Shown in pieces: positions 42,214 through 53,246 of a stretch of 64,000 bases of DNA. The stretch spans positions 372,001 to 436,000 of the forward strand of contig JAUIMM010000719.1 of the NCBI GenBank assembly GCA_031769625.1. Reading direction: 5' to 3'. Below the pieces are notes generated by a model. The model was not told the DNA's origin. It was given only the letters and a program-made list of their open reading frames with translations, and did no database searches. Each line of letters begins with the position of its first letter. Positions within the stretch are counted from its first letter, which is position 1. The stretch is from Taudactylus pleione (Eukaryota; Chordata; Amphibia; Anura; Myobatrachidae). Made by a program: the position numbers and the translations under genes.

Positions 42214-42497
42214 TCCAGTTTTCATCTCACTTCTTACCTCGTCCACAGTATGAACACCCTAACTTCAAACAACCCCCATATTCTATGTCCACATAATCCT
42301 CTATTTTATCCATCCCTAGTATCCTCCCCCTCTTGTCTCCTCCACTTGCTGTTCCCCCTTTTATCTCTCCTCAGTCTGATTTCCAACCCTCTGTTTCTTT
42401 CCCCTGCCATTACTGTTCCTCCACTCTCAGCCACCTCCCTCCCTCCATGGCCTGGTTACCCCACCACTATGCCCTCCTGGTTCTGCTTGTTACCTCC
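42214..42497. other. Unassigned pyrimidine-rich DNA after the satellite
   Basis: Pyrimidine-rich CTCC and TTCC-rich sequence. An acceptor-like TCTTACCTCGTCCACAG at 42230-42246 has no convincing exon after it. Confidence 0.35.
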
Positions 42498-42957
42498 AGG
42501 GCTGCCAAGTGAAATTCTGGGCCCGGGCACTGCAACATCCTGAGGGACCACAGCATGTTGGGCATGGCTGCACCCATTTGTGAGTGTGTCTAGCATGTGA
42601 GATGCACCCACTCACAGGAGCATGGCATAGCACCCACTCACAGGAGCATGGCATAGCACCCAGCAGCTGGGATTAAAGTAGTCACTACTGTATTAGGATG
42701 GTGGGACAGTCCCATAATAGCTGCATTTTTTATATATGTAGATGCTAAAATGTAACACACAATCATTAAAGTGCTACAACTATATTTTGTACATCTCTCA
42801 AATAAATAACACATAAACAAAATCTATTTTCTGTCATAGAGATAGATGTATGAAGGACTTAATTTTTACATAACATCAAGTCATCTATACACACACATTC
42901 CGCAGCTCATATCCTAACCCACTGCTCCATGCTCCTTCCTCACTATCTACCCCATCT
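42498..42957. mobile_element. Possible hAT terminus plus unassigned DNA
   Basis: CAGGGCTGCCAAGTGAAATT followed by GGGCCCGGGCA closely resembles the left end of the hAT at 4046. No opposite end or 8-bp duplication was found, so it may be a fragment ending before the short duplication CACCCACTCACAGGAGCATG at about 42605 and 42636. The rest to 42957 is unassigned. Confidence 0.35.
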
Positions 42958-43749
42958 ATGGGGTGTGCACCGGCCACTTTTCGTATTTTGTGTTTTGGTT
43001 TTGGATCTGGATCTTTCTTCGTGTTTTGGAGCTGGATTCGTTTTGCCAAAACCACCCTTCCGTGTTTTGGGTTCTGGGTTTTGTGTTTTGGATCTGTATT
43101 TTTTTGAAAAAAAGCATAAAAACAGCTAAAATCACAGAATTTGTTGGTTTTTCTGCTCCTATGCTATTATTAACCTCAATAATTTCCACTCATTTCCTGT
43201 CTATTCTGAACACCTCACACCTCACAATAGTGTTTTTATGTCCAAAAGGTTGCACCGAGGTAGCTGGATGACTATGCTAAGCGATACGAGTGGGCGGCAC
43301 AAACACGTGGTCCATCTAGGAGTGGCACTGCAGTGGCAGACAGGATGGCAGTATGAAAAACTAGGCCCCAAACTGTACATAATGCAAAGAAAAAAAGAGG
43401 TGCAAGATGGAATTGTCCTTGGGCCCTCCCACCCACCCTTATGTTGTATAAACAGGACATGCACACTTTAACAAATCAATCATTTCAGCCGCCAGGGTCT
43501 GCCACACAACTGTGGCTGAAATGATTGGTTCGTTTGGGCCCCCACAAAACAAGCTGGCAATTAATCTGTCCCTGCACAAACTGGCTCTACGGAGGCAAGA
43601 TGTCATCCTCATCCTCCTCATCCACAGATTCCTCACCCTCTTCAGTGTTATGTACATCCTCATCCTCACAGAGTATTAATTCATCCCCGCTGGAACCACA
43701 GGTCCCTCTGTATGTTCTGGAGGCTGGTCTCCCTGGAAGAGTTGATAAT

Positions 43750-44046
43750 TCATTTTATGAACATCATCTTCTCCACATTTTGTGGAAGCAACCTCCTACG
43801 CCTTTCGCTGACAAGGTTCCCGGCTGCACTAAACACTCTTTCGGAGTACACACTGGAAGGGGGGCAACTCAGGTAAAATAGAGCAAGTTTGTACAGGGAC
43901 CTCCAAATTGCCTCTTTTTCCTGCCAGTACAGGTACGGACTGTCTGACATGCCTACTTGGATGCTGTCACCGATGTAATCCTTTAACAGACAGACGCACG
44001 CTTGTCGCTGCTGCTTTGAGGATGCAAGTGCGTCTACAGCCCACAC
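43750..44046 (-). pseudogene. hAT transposase C-terminal fragment
   Basis: The minus strand encodes the hAT C-terminal dimerisation domain: YWQEKEAIWRSLYKLALFYL, then LSCPPSSVYSERVFSAAGNL and VSERRRRLLPQNVEKMMFIK. SERVFSAAG and RRRLLP are hallmarks of BED-type hAT transposases. In intact enzymes this domain closes the RNase H-like catalytic fold and mediates multimerisation. The first ~28 residues come from the tandem repeat and are not transposase. The catalytic core that should precede it is absent. Confidence 0.85.
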
Positions 44047-44310
44047 AATTCACAAAGTCTGAAAAAAAAAAAAGAATATTTTTATTGTTTGTGGAGCGCA
44101 CTTTGAGGGTTACTCCACCCTTTAACAGACAGACGCACGCTTGTCGCTGCTGCTTTGAGGATGCAAGTGCGGCTACAGCCCACACAATTCACAAAGACAG
44201 AAAAAAGAAGAAGAATATTTTTATTGTTTGTGTAGCACACTTTGAGGGTGTCACCACCCTTTAACAGACAGACGCACGCTTGTTGCTGCTGCTTTGAGGA
44301 TGCAGGTGGA
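43985..44310. repeat. About 130-bp tandem repeat, block 1
   Basis: Three units, each with CCTTTAACAGACAGACGCAC, GCTTGTCGCTGCTGCTTTGA and GGATGCAAGTGCG, then an A-rich run and AATATTTTTATTGTTTGTG. It occupies the place of the transposase core. Confidence 0.85.
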
Positions 44311-44635
44311 ATCTAGACGGGATTTGGAACCGGGGACACACTACCTCCATCAATTGTCTAAATCCCACTGCACTAATGGCGGATACCGGACTCACGTCTA
44401 ACACCAACATAGCAGTGAAGGCCTCAGTTATACGTTTTGCTTCAGGATGACTGCTGTCGTACCTCATCCTCATCGCTAGGGACTGTTGGAGGGTCAATTG
44501 TTTAGTAAAAGTAGTGATGTTCCTACTTCCTCTCTGGGATGATGAACAACTCCCAGCAGCAGCAATAGCACTAGGAGGAAGTGGTTCTTGATCTTTCCCT
44601 ATTTTATTTTTATCGGAGAAAGTTTGGTCCTCCAT
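44261..44635 (-). pseudogene. hAT transposase middle fragment
   Basis: The minus-strand frame includes a segment reading ITEAFTAMLVLDVSPVSAIS then AVGFRQLMEVVCPRFQIPSR, matching the hAT region between the BED finger and the catalytic domain (usual pattern DLxPxSxVxxxGFxxLxxxxxPxxxIPSR). After IPSR it runs into tandem-repeat sequence. The zinc finger and first catalytic aspartate are not seen. Same orientation as the fragment at 43750, consistent with one gene hollowed out by deletion and repeat expansion. Confidence 0.7.
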
Positions 44636-44689
44636 TTATGTTATATTGATATATACGTGCGGCTAAAGCGCACACAAACACAGAAAATA

Positions 44690-45345
44690 TTTTTTTATTT
44701 TTGCTGGAGAGTAGTGCACTTTGTGGGTTACACCACCCTTTAAGAAATGAGCCAGCTGGCTCTTTACTTTAGGGACACAGGCGCACGCTTGGCGCTGCTC
44801 CTTTGTTGATGCACGTGCAGCCACAGTGCACACAACTCACAAACACAGAAAATATATATTTTTTTGGTTTGGAGTGTACTTTGGGGGTTACAGCACCCTT
44901 TAATGGTCAAGCCAGCCGGCCCTTTACTTATGACATAGGCGCACGCTTGGCACTACTTTGTTGATGCACGTGCGGCTACTGCGCACACAATTCACAAACA
45001 CAGAAAATATTTTTTTTTTTGGTTTGGAGTGTACTTTGGGGGTTACAGCACCCTTTAGCGGTCAACCCAGCCGGCCCTTTACTTATGACACAGGCGCACG
45101 CTTGGCACTACTTTGTTGATGCACGTGCGGCTACTGCGCACACAATTCACAAACACAGAAAATAATTTTTTTTTTGGTTTGGACTGGAGTGTACTTTGGG
45201 GGTTACAGCACCCTTTAGCGGTCAAGCCAGCTGGCCCTTTACTTATGACACAGGCGCACGCTTGGCACTACTTTGTTGATGCTCGTGCGGCTACTGCGCA
45301 CACAATTCACAAACACACAAAAAATATTATTTTTTTAGCACTTGG
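44690..45345. repeat. About 130-bp tandem repeat, block 2
   Basis: About five units related to block 1 but diverged: GGCGCACGCTTGGCACTACT, TTTGTTGATGCACGTGCGGC, a T-rich run, and GGTTTGGAGTGTACTTTGGG. It lies on the presumed promoter side of the minus-strand transposase. Confidence 0.85.
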
Positions 45346-45479
45346 GGGGAGCACCCCTGATGGACAGAGCACCCCCTGGACAACACTACAGCACCCCTTT
45401 AGGACTGGGACACTGCACAGGACTTTGGAGTGGACACAGCCCCTATGGAGAACTGACTGCACAACACAGTCCAGCCAGC

Positions 45480-45580
45480 CCCTATGGACTTTGAAGTAGT
45501 GGACAACAGCAGCACAGCGCAGCACAGCACAGCACAACACTACTCTGCACTACACTACACTACACTACACAGCCCAGCCA
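45480..45580. repeat. CAGCA / CTACA simple repeat
   Basis: Short runs of GCACA-type pentamers followed by a CTACA run within the hAT right arm. Confidence 0.7.
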
Positions 45581-45879
45581 GCCCTAACTCCCACCCTCCC
45601 TCTTCACTGTCCACAGCCGAGTGAGAAAATGGCGCCGACGCGGGTACCTTATATAGGAACCAAAACCCACGAGACTCGGAAGGCGGGATGATGACGTTTT
45701 GCCTCGATTTCAGATCCGAGTCAGGCGGGAAAAGTCGAGCCTGACTCGGATCGGCCTCGGATCGGGGGGGCTCGGGGGGGTTCGCATTTCAGAAATCCGA
45801 ACCCGCTCACCCCTAGTATAAACCATGTCCTTGTCCTGCATTGTATTGTACAGCTAATAACTGTTTTTTCTTGTGTGCT

Positions 45880-45952
45880 CATTTATGTACTGTGTAAGGC
45901 GCTGCGGAACCTTTGTGGCGCCATATAAATAAAGGATAATAATAATAATAAT
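45880..45952 (+). mobile_element. L2-type LINE or SINE 3' tail
   Basis: GTAAGGCGCTGCGGAACC, then GGCGCCATATAAATAAA and a run of AAT, matches the 3' tail typical of vertebrate L2-clade LINEs and their SINE partners, ending in a short microsatellite. Only the tail is present. Confidence 0.6.
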
Positions 45953-45959
45953 CTCAATC

Positions 45960-46167
45960 AATTTGATTTATCTTTCTGTACTTAAGCATTGATATCCTTA
46001 GAACCTGGACTGTAATGGTGGAGTTTGTGTATCAGGCTACCTCTGCTTTAGCAAATGCCCCAATGGAGGGTCAGCATGTAGTCAATTTATTGTGAGCGCC
46101 ATGAGGGTGCAGAACCCGCGCTCACCAAAGTAGATGCAGCCTATAGCTGAGAAGTAGGGACACTAAG
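45960..46167. other. Unassigned DNA
   Basis: Nothing recognised between the L2-type tail and the next MITE-like region. Confidence 0.3.
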
Positions 46168-46930
46168 GGGCTCATTTATCATTAAACATATATTTAAAGC
46201 GATCTGTGCATGACATTAGCGCCCATGATCGCATTGCAGTATGCGATCATTATGCCGGGAGGTATTAACGAGCACCCGCAGGGACAGGGGATCAGAAAGA
46301 GTCGTCCCTGCGATGTGCTCGGAATGAGGTGACTGCGCGGCGGCCATTGTTGGGGAGGATTCCTCTGGGACCCTCTTCAGAATAGTAATGCGAAGTGTAG
46401 CCCATAGCCACAGCAGCACAATGCTATCTTTATATAGCCAGGGGCGCAGAGAGGGGGGGGGGAGCGGGTACAAATTACCCGGGCTTGCTGCAGGGGCCCG
46501 GGTTTGACACCGCACCCTATCTCTTTTAAGTCACAGCGGCCCAGCACACGCTGCTGTGTGCTGGGCTGCACTGAGAGACTGCTCGTGGCAGCTAAAGCAG
46601 CAGCCAAAGCAGTCTCCTATGCGTATGGGGGGAGCGATCACGCTGATCTTACCCCCCATTGGCTGTGCGCTGGGCTGAGGGGGTCATAGCGCACAGCGCC
46701 ACTTTGAGGCACTGAAAAAAGGTTTTCTTTCTAAATGGGCGTGGCAATGCCTCCCACGATTAGGCCATGCCCCCTGTCACCTGGGCCCGACATGACTCTC
46801 GTGGGCACTGTATATGGCATTGCCAGTGGGGGTCAATCTCCGGAATGCTTTGCATTCCTGAGCTTAGTAAATCTGACACTATCGCTTCCCCCATAGAAAG
46901 CTATGGGAGCTGCAGCTGATGTTGGATATG
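46168..46930. mobile_element. Probable hairpin-rich MITE split by a small hAT
   Basis: Begins GGGGCTCATTTATCATTAAA. It contains hairpins such as GATCGCATTGCAGTATGCGATC near 46227, CGCAGGGAC pairing with GTCCCTGCG at 46276-46314, and GGAATGCTTTGCATTCC near 46842. The right terminus is not clear. It is interrupted by the element at 46439-46810. Confidence 0.4.
46439..46810. mobile_element. Small non-autonomous hAT element
   Basis: Starts CAGGGGCGCAGAGAGGGG and ends CTCTCGTGGGCACTG, imperfect inverted ends. Flanks TATATAGC (46431-46438) and TATATGGC (46811-46818) match in 7 of 8 bases, consistent with an aged 8-bp hAT duplication. Its GCGGGTACAAATTACCC and GGGGCCCGGG subterminal motifs recall other hAT ends here. 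Confidence 0.55.
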
Positions 46931-47221
46931 GAGAATACATTGTTATTTGCTACAGTATATGTTTTCCTACCACTGCCAATTTTTATGGTGTTTTTAACAC
47001 CCTATGATAGGCCTGAAACAGTATTGTTCTGCAACGTAAGACATGACAAGGTTATCTGAGCCCAAATAAGAGTCAGACTTTGCAGCAATGTCAGCTCGCT
47101 CCCCTTGTGTGACCTGGAGATTGTTAATATGAGACAGTAGATAACAGTCTTCATTCTCCTAAGAAATAACAAGATAATGCTGACAGTCAGCTGAATCATT
47201 TATGTCTCCTGTATTCCTCAG

Positions 47222-47274
47222 GATGGAAACACCAGCCTCAGGGATACCTCGCTATAGATCGGCAGCATGACCAA
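47222..47274 (+). CDS. Small candidate coding exon, 53 bp
   Basis: Preceded by a strong acceptor (TTATGTCTCCTGTATTCCTCAG) and followed by the consensus donor GTAAGT at 47275-47280. Two bases (GA) complete a split codon and the rest gives WKHQPQGYLAIDRQHDQ, ending on a codon boundary. Of the three frames only this one is open to the donor. The incoming phase matches the outgoing phase of 8173-8394 (making a Gly codon), and the outgoing phase 0 matches the exon at 54970. In the model this is a short polar stalk just before the membrane helix. Its small size makes chance occurrence a real alternative. Confidence 0.45.
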
Positions 47275-47329
47275 GTAAGTAGCATAAAGTACAGTAGGTC
47301 ATTTTGAATTGTATTTGATTCCAGACACA

Positions 47330-48150
47330 GGGGCCTATTAATCAACACTAAAATAACGTTTTTAAGGACATTTTCCTTAAATAATGTTATTTTGGTATTC
47401 ATGTAGCCACTTAGCGCAGGAGATATCACAGATATCTCCTTGCTAAGTTCCCCTGCATTAATTTCCACACACCCCATACATTAGTACATTAGTACATTAG
47501 TATGGGTACATTAGTACATTAGTATGGGGATGTGGAAATTATGGTATTCATCAAATTCCAAAAATTATCAATATTCGGAATTTGATGCAGTTACTATTCG
47601 CCACTGTGAGGTGGCGAATAGCAGAATCGACTTACCTGTATCCACATGTGCAGGTCCCCCGACGAGTCCCTCCGGCGCTCTGCTCCGTTCTCAGGCTCCG
47701 GAGGCTGGTCGGACATGTGTGCTCCCCAGCAGAGCACAAGACAGTTTAGAAAAAAAAAAATTATTTTTTATTTTTTCTAATCTGTCATGTGGTCTGCTGG
47801 GAAACCATATGACAGACCAGCAGGACGGAGCCAGAGGCTGCTGCGCGGACAGGTAAGTCGGGGGGGGGGGGGATACACAAACTTAACGCATCTGTAGGCA
47901 GTGCTGCGCATGCGCTGGTTTTACAGATGTAACAGCGCATGCGCAGCACTGTTTCCAGATGCGATAAGGTAGTGTAGGCAGGAAAAGTATCTATTTCCCG
48001 AAAAGCTGTCATCGCAAAAATGACAGCTTTTCGGAATAGATACGTATGGAGAGGTGGAATGATGAATTCCACCTATAATTAGCTAGAACTCCATGCGAGT
48101 TCTAAAGCTAATTATCTCCAGAGAAGTTTTAGGTTTAATGAATAGGCCCC
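47330..48150. mobile_element. Hairpin-chain MITE, 821 bp
   Basis: Ends GGGGCCTATTAATCAACACT and GTTTAATGAATAGGCCCC are imperfect inverted repeats. The interior is again a series of local hairpins: about 47352-47393, 47412-47445, 47574-47615, 47894-47949, 47996-48036, 48050-48074 and 48079-48114. A ten-base ATTAGTACAT-like tandem duplication is at about 47481-47525. It lies in the candidate second intron. Confidence 0.65.
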
Positions 48151-48517
48151 ATAGATTGCAATATTCCTCCCCCAGCAGCCAGTAACACTGTGACAGTGAG
48201 GCATGCTGGTACACAATGCCATATCATGCATGATATCTGCTCCATTGGTCTGTTAAGGAGCAGTGCACCCCAGTACTGTCTCTTGACTGAAGGAAGCTGG
48301 CCAGCCACCTTTACCAAGATGGCTGCAGGACCACTTACTACACACGCATGACCCAACACTGCTGCACAATCTTGAATGTGTGTGATGTACTGGATGGACA
48401 TGTAGCATATGCATCTCCTGTACCTGTATACCTCATTACATTACCGATGTTACCGCATCTGTCTCCAGTTACACAACCACATATGCCATGTATTACTGTG
48501 TACTACCACTGACATCC
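48151..48517. other. Unassigned DNA, possibly 5' LTR of the copia-like element
   Basis: No gene seen. Part of it may belong to the upstream LTR whose conserved 3' portion begins near 48518. Confidence 0.3.
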
Positions 48518-49060
48518 TCTGTTAATGCTGTTATCCAAATAAACTTGCAAGCCCAGTTAAGGTTAACATGTCTGGTCTAAACTCCATTTCACAATTCCAC
48601 TGGTGCCTATTGTACTACACCAATAGAACATATCAATAGGTTATGGGCCCAGGCACCACTGACACCAAAGTATTCAGCATGTGAATTATACTGTGAGTCC
48701 TGAATTTGGATCAGTACACAACATGCACTGTACAGCAGCTACCAGCATGAACTACATGGAACTAAGAGGCTCAGAGAATTATGCCACATGGAAGTCCACT
48801 ATGGAGATGCAGCTAAAACATGAGAAGTTATGGAGGACTACAATCACTCAGGTGACAATCCTAACCCAGATGAAGTAGATAGAGCCATGGGCACCACAGG
48901 ATTAAGTGTGGAGCAACACGTTTACTCCATAATTCACTTGAACATGACAGTATATGACATAATATCTGTTATCACTGTTATCCTAATAAATCTGCAAGCA
49001 TGGATAAGGATAAACTATCTGGCCTAAACTCCATTTCACATTTCCAGTGCTGCCTAAGGC
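48518..49060 (+). mobile_element. Copia-like miniature LTR retrotransposon
   Basis: Two direct copies of an LTR-like end, 48518-48612 and 48963-49060, share TGTTATCC-AATAAA-CTGCAAGC and CTAAACTCCATTTCACA. Between them lie about 350 bases with a gag remnant. Protease, integrase and reverse transcriptase are absent, so it is a TRIM-like deletion derivative. The 5' end of the LTR is not defined. Confidence 0.45.
48747..48960 (+). pseudogene. Copia-type gag fragment
   Basis: The frame reads MELRGSENYATWKSTMEMQL then KHEKLW, matching the N-terminal gag motif of Ty1/copia elements (LxGxENYxxWxxxM...LxxxxLW). After about 48840 the homologous reading continues in another frame (NPNPDEVDRAMGTTGLS), so there is a frameshift. 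It forms part of the capsid-like gag in intact elements; here it is dead. Confidence 0.5.
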
Positions 49061-50910
49061 TCTACTCCAAAAGGACGTACAGTATCTGCTTGGTCCTCAG
49101 TGTTACCAGATTGGGAGTTTTGCTCTCATTGTTTCATTAATAACATAATTTCATCTCCAGCCCTCCAACGAGCCGTGAACGTGCCATAGTCATCCTTCAC
49201 TGGTGTAATCTGCTCTCCCCTTTTTAATTACCAAGAGAAAAAAAAGTGACAATGCAGCTGTCAGTGATCAAATTATGCCCTACTCCAAATAATAAATATA
49301 AATAAACTCTCTATTGTCAGATGATGGATGTAACCATGAGTCCTTTCAAACCACATTTTCTCAAAAAATAAAGACACAGACCAAGTTAATGCTGTTCAAA
49401 AATAATAGGTCAGCTTTATTTATTTACAATAATGAGTATGTTGGCAGAGGAAAGAACGGCAAACCACCAGCGCCAACTTGACTTAGACAAAAGATGTCCA
49501 CAACTTACCAGGGCCAATTAATGGTAAGTGAGATACTTACAAGGGCCAACTCTCCCTTTCTAAGCAAGTAAGACACCCATGCCAATATAAAATACTTGCA
49601 AGGGCCAACTATCCCTTTCTAGTAAGTGAGACAGTATCCAACACCGATACCGATGCACCATTGCGGCCCACCAGGATGAGAGGCGCCGCTGACCCCAGTA
49701 GGGTGAAATCAGCCTAACCCGTGTTTGAAGGAGTGCGCACCGCTCCTCCTGCAGCAACATGGACACTGTACAGATTGCCGGTCTTCCCCCGCCATGAAAT
49801 AAAGCCGACACAAGACACAATAGGGAAGGGAGGGCGGAAGATGAGAATCAAAGAGGCAGAATAACCTACAGACATTACCCATAAGCCCAGTAACCACTCC
49901 CCCCTTAACAACAAACAACCTATCCCTGTGTCTTAACAACTGTCAATCCTAAATAATCCATCCTTTCACTTTATTAACCCCATCCATCCCTGTCTAGAGG
50001 ATTATATGCCCTCTGTTCTATGCAAACCTCAGTTATTTATATATGCAACATTTGGGGAATAAAGGGCAGTATTGTAAACAGAGAGGGACCAAAATATCAA
50101 CTTTACCTGTATAAGGACAATTTAAAGCACTCAAACGAAACATTTATACCAACATCGTAGAGTGAAGAAATCACGATTCCAAATTTTTGTGGGAGCAATG
50201 GATCATCTTCCTGTCTCATTGGTGGTAGCCTCACTCACCCCTCCACAAGCTAAGATGTTCAATTAATGCTGGATTGTGAGGACGCAAAATTTCCTTCACA
50301 ATTGTGATTGGACAGAAATGTATGAGGTGATAACATCACCCGCAACGTATTGTTACTGACTTTTGGATGTCACCCTGGATATATTACCAGCAAGTTCCAA
50401 TTTAAGAAGACAGAGATATCACTGGCCGAACAATGTGATTGGCAGAACGCGGCATCTGACAATGAATACAAAGTATTCGAGTACAGTGGCAGGTGGGGAG
50501 TTTGACTGGGGCGATATACCTGTCAAACGGTAACGCAGGTGACCTAAGGTGTGCTCAGGTTGGAGCAGAAGGACAAAAGCTCACTTGATCTTGATTTAAA
50601 GTATGGATACAGATCATGAAAGCTGGGCCTCACGATCTTTCTGACTTTTTGGGTTTTAAGCCTGAGGTGTAAGAAAATTATTCTGACTCAGTTATAGTGA
50701 ACGATCCGATCAGCGATGATTGGTTTAGGAATGATAGAATGTGATAGTAAATGCATTATATTTATGCCAGGTGAGCGGTGTAAGATTGGTATTATACTGA
50801 TATAAGCATATGTACCGTATGTTACATGTTATCAGGCCAGGTGACACGTCGTGTTGATGGATGAAATAGTGAATACTTGTAGAATGTTATCAGAGCAAGA
50901 TACACGTTAC
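49061..50910. other. Unassigned intronic DNA
   Basis: No gene is recognised. A partial direct repeat with ACTTACAAGGGCCAACTCTC and ACTTGCAAGGGCCAACTATC occurs at about 49537 and 49588. A T-rich GCTTTATTTATTTACA tract at 49411 could be the complement of a polyadenylation region of a minus-strand retroelement, but no coding remnant supports this. Confidence 0.3.
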
Positions 50911-50913
50911 ATA

Positions 50914-51739
50914 GGGCCATATTCAACTGTGCGGTGAGAATAGGAAAAATCCCGCACCTGAGAGGTTTTTCCTGCAGGTGCAGGATTTTTGCTATTCAAT
51001 TAGGTGAACGTTTTTTCCTATTTTGAGCGCCGGAAGGTTTTTTTTTTTGCGCAGCTCCAGAGCGCGACCAAATTTCCTAAAATCCACAATTTTAGGAAAA
51101 AAGGTCGGGAAATGATCTGGGACCCCGGCGGCACCCCTCCTAATGACTAATTAAGCAATTGGAAGTTTCCGGTTAGCTTAGTCAGTAATACTCACCTTCC
51201 AAAGTGCTGTCTTCTGCATCCAGTGTCAGGACCCGGTCTCCTACAGCAGCGGTGAGCATGTCAGTGTGTGTGTGCATGAGTGTGTGTTTGTCCACAGTGT
51301 GTGTGCGCATGAGTGTGTGTGTGATACCCAGTATGTGTGTGTGTGACCCCTAGTGTGTGTGTGACCCCTAGTGTGTGTGTGTCTGTATGTGACCCCCAGT
51401 GTGTGTGTGTCCACAGTGTGAGTATGCCCCCGCGTAATGAACACTGGGAGAACTACATTTCCCAGTAACCATTGTGCCTCCCAGCAGCCCCCTCCCCAGT
51501 GAGAAAATGGAGGGGAGGCCACCGGGAGCCACAGAGACCACTGGAGACCCCAGGGCAGGTAAGTGTATTTTTTTTTTTTACTAGGTGCAGGTTTTTCAGC
51601 TTTGAAAACCCTGCATCAACTTTTTTTAAATAGGATACTGTGGGTATCGGGAGCGTGCATACTCGAGGTAATCCAAAATTGGGCGTGAGGGACGCAAGTT
51701 TTTTCCACCCTAAACCTCACGCCCAGTTGAATATGACCC
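50914..51739. mobile_element. Harbinger-like MITE, 826 bp
   Basis: Ends GGGCCATATTCAACTGTGCG and CGCCCAGTTGAATATGACCC are inverted repeats flanked by ATA at 50911-50913 and 51740-51742. The interior has a hairpin ATAGGAAAAATCC/GGATTTTTGCTAT near the left end and a GT-rich block. Length and 3-bp duplication suit a PIF/Harbinger derivative. Confidence 0.75.
51255..51425. repeat. GT-rich microsatellite/minisatellite
   Basis: Imperfect (GT)n blocks separated by CACAGT and GACCCCTAGT spacers, inside the MITE at 50914-51739. Could adopt left-handed DNA. Confidence 0.85.
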
Positions 51740-52263
51740 ATAGTATGTAACATGTTACACGGCAGATACACACTAATACATGGTAGGCGGAGTCTCACCA
51801 TCATTTCTGCATTTTATAACAGGACACCATCGACCGGGGAGCGGAGCGGCGACCACTGCAAACCACAAAGCGCAAGGTACGCTCACATCAGTCTATTTAT
51901 GTCCCTTTGTGCTGCAGATTCTGCCTATTTGTACTGTATATATTTCCCCTGGTAATTTCTCCAAATTACACTCTTCGATAAAAGGGCCTCATTCTGAGTC
52001 GGACGCATCTGACGCCATCTGTGAGTCTTTTGCCAAAGTCACAGCTGTCACTTTATACTAGTGCCACTACATGGATCTTCCGTGGTGCGCTGCTGTGCAT
52101 CTGTATGTGCAAGGACGGAGACACCCATACAGAACATGCTCGGTGATGCTTTAGTTGTATCACCAGACGCACCATCAAAAATCGCACCAGCGCTATGGCA
52201 GGTGCAGATTATCCATCTAAATATGGCCGTCTCCTATGGGAACGATTCTACATCACTCTACAC

Positions 52264-53041
52264 CAGTGGTTCTCTAACTCTGTCCTCAGGACCCCACACA
52301 GGTCACCTTTTCCAGGTCACTGACAGCAGGTGCACAGGTGTATTCATTACTTAATGACACATTTCTCAGGTCACCCAGCAGGTGCACATGTGTAATCATT
52401 ACTCACTGACATGTTTCCCAGGTCACCCAGCAGGTGCACAGGTGTAGTCATTACTCACTGACACATTTCCCAGATCACCCAGCAGGAGCACAGGTGTATT
52501 CATTACTCACTGACACATTTCCCAGATCACCCAGCAGGTGCACAGGTGCAGTCATTACTCACTGACATGTTTCCCAGGTCACCCAGCAGGTGCACAGGTG
52601 TACTCATTACTCACTGACACATTTCCCAGATCACCCAGCAGGTACAAAGGTGCAGTCATTACTCACTGACACGTTTCCCAGGTCACCCAGCAGGAGCACA
52701 GGTGTAGTCATTACTCACTGACACATTTCCCAGGTCACCCAGTAGATGCACAGGTGTAGTCATTACTCACTGACACATTTCCCAGGTCACCCAGCAGGTG
52801 CACAGGTGTAGTCATTACTCACTGACACATTTCCCAGGTCACCCAGTAGATGCACAGGTGTAGTCATTACTCACTGACACATTTCCCAGGTCACCCAGCA
52901 GGTGCACAGGTGCAGTCATTACTCACTGACACATTTTAAAACATTCACAGGTGGAGCTAATAATTTCACTTGTGTTTATGTGAGGAGATCTGGAAAACCT
53001 GCACTGTTTGGGGTCCTGAGGACCGAGTTTGAGAACCTGTG
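52264..53041. mobile_element. hAT MITE with internal minisatellite
   Basis: Left CAGTGGTTCTCTAACTCTG and right GAGTTTGAGAACCTGTG are inverted repeats continuing through TCCTCAGGACCCCA and its complement. The 8-bp duplication CTCTACAC at 52256-52263 and 53042-53049 is perfect. No transposase. Confidence 0.92.
52310..52940. repeat. 52-bp minisatellite inside the hAT
   Basis: About twelve units with CAGGTCACCCAGCAGGTGCA, CAGGTGTAGTCATTACTCAC and TGACACATTTCC. Each unit carries two CAGGTG E-box hexamers. The array probably expanded after or during element amplification. Confidence 0.92.
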
Positions 53042-53246
53042 CTCTACACAGCCACTTTTAACGGCACGCTGGCGACAGTCACATAAGAGGCAACATCTCC
53101 ATGCATCTAATTAGCCACCCTCAGCTAGAAATTGCTTCTTATGGGTGTATCGTGGGCATGTCACTAATAATGGTTACATAGAATGACACTGAACCCCCAG
53201 AAACACCCCATACATTTCCATTACACGTCTGTCACCGTGAGTCTGA

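Larger units (their letters stand above)
42958..45815 (-). mobile_element. Degenerate hAT transposon with transposase remnants
   Basis: The left end has GGGGTGTGCACC and a TTTTGTGTTTTGG-rich subterminal region. The right end reads CCGAACCCGCTCACCCCTA. Such ends are common in frog hAT elements as I recall them. On the minus strand it carries two transposase fragments and two blocks of about 130-bp tandem repeats. No matching 8-bp duplication was found, so ends may be from different copies or eroded. Confidence 0.6.

Noticed and set aside
42230..42300. Acceptor-like sequence at the satellite end, possible exon
   Set aside because: The following sequence has no good donor and only a short frame continuing from satellite sequence.
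28471..42543. Open frames of up to about 4,166 codons on the + strand
   Set aside because: They arise because the 32-bp unit lacks stop codons on this strand. All three frames are open with the same 32-residue period, and no domain or start context supports coding.
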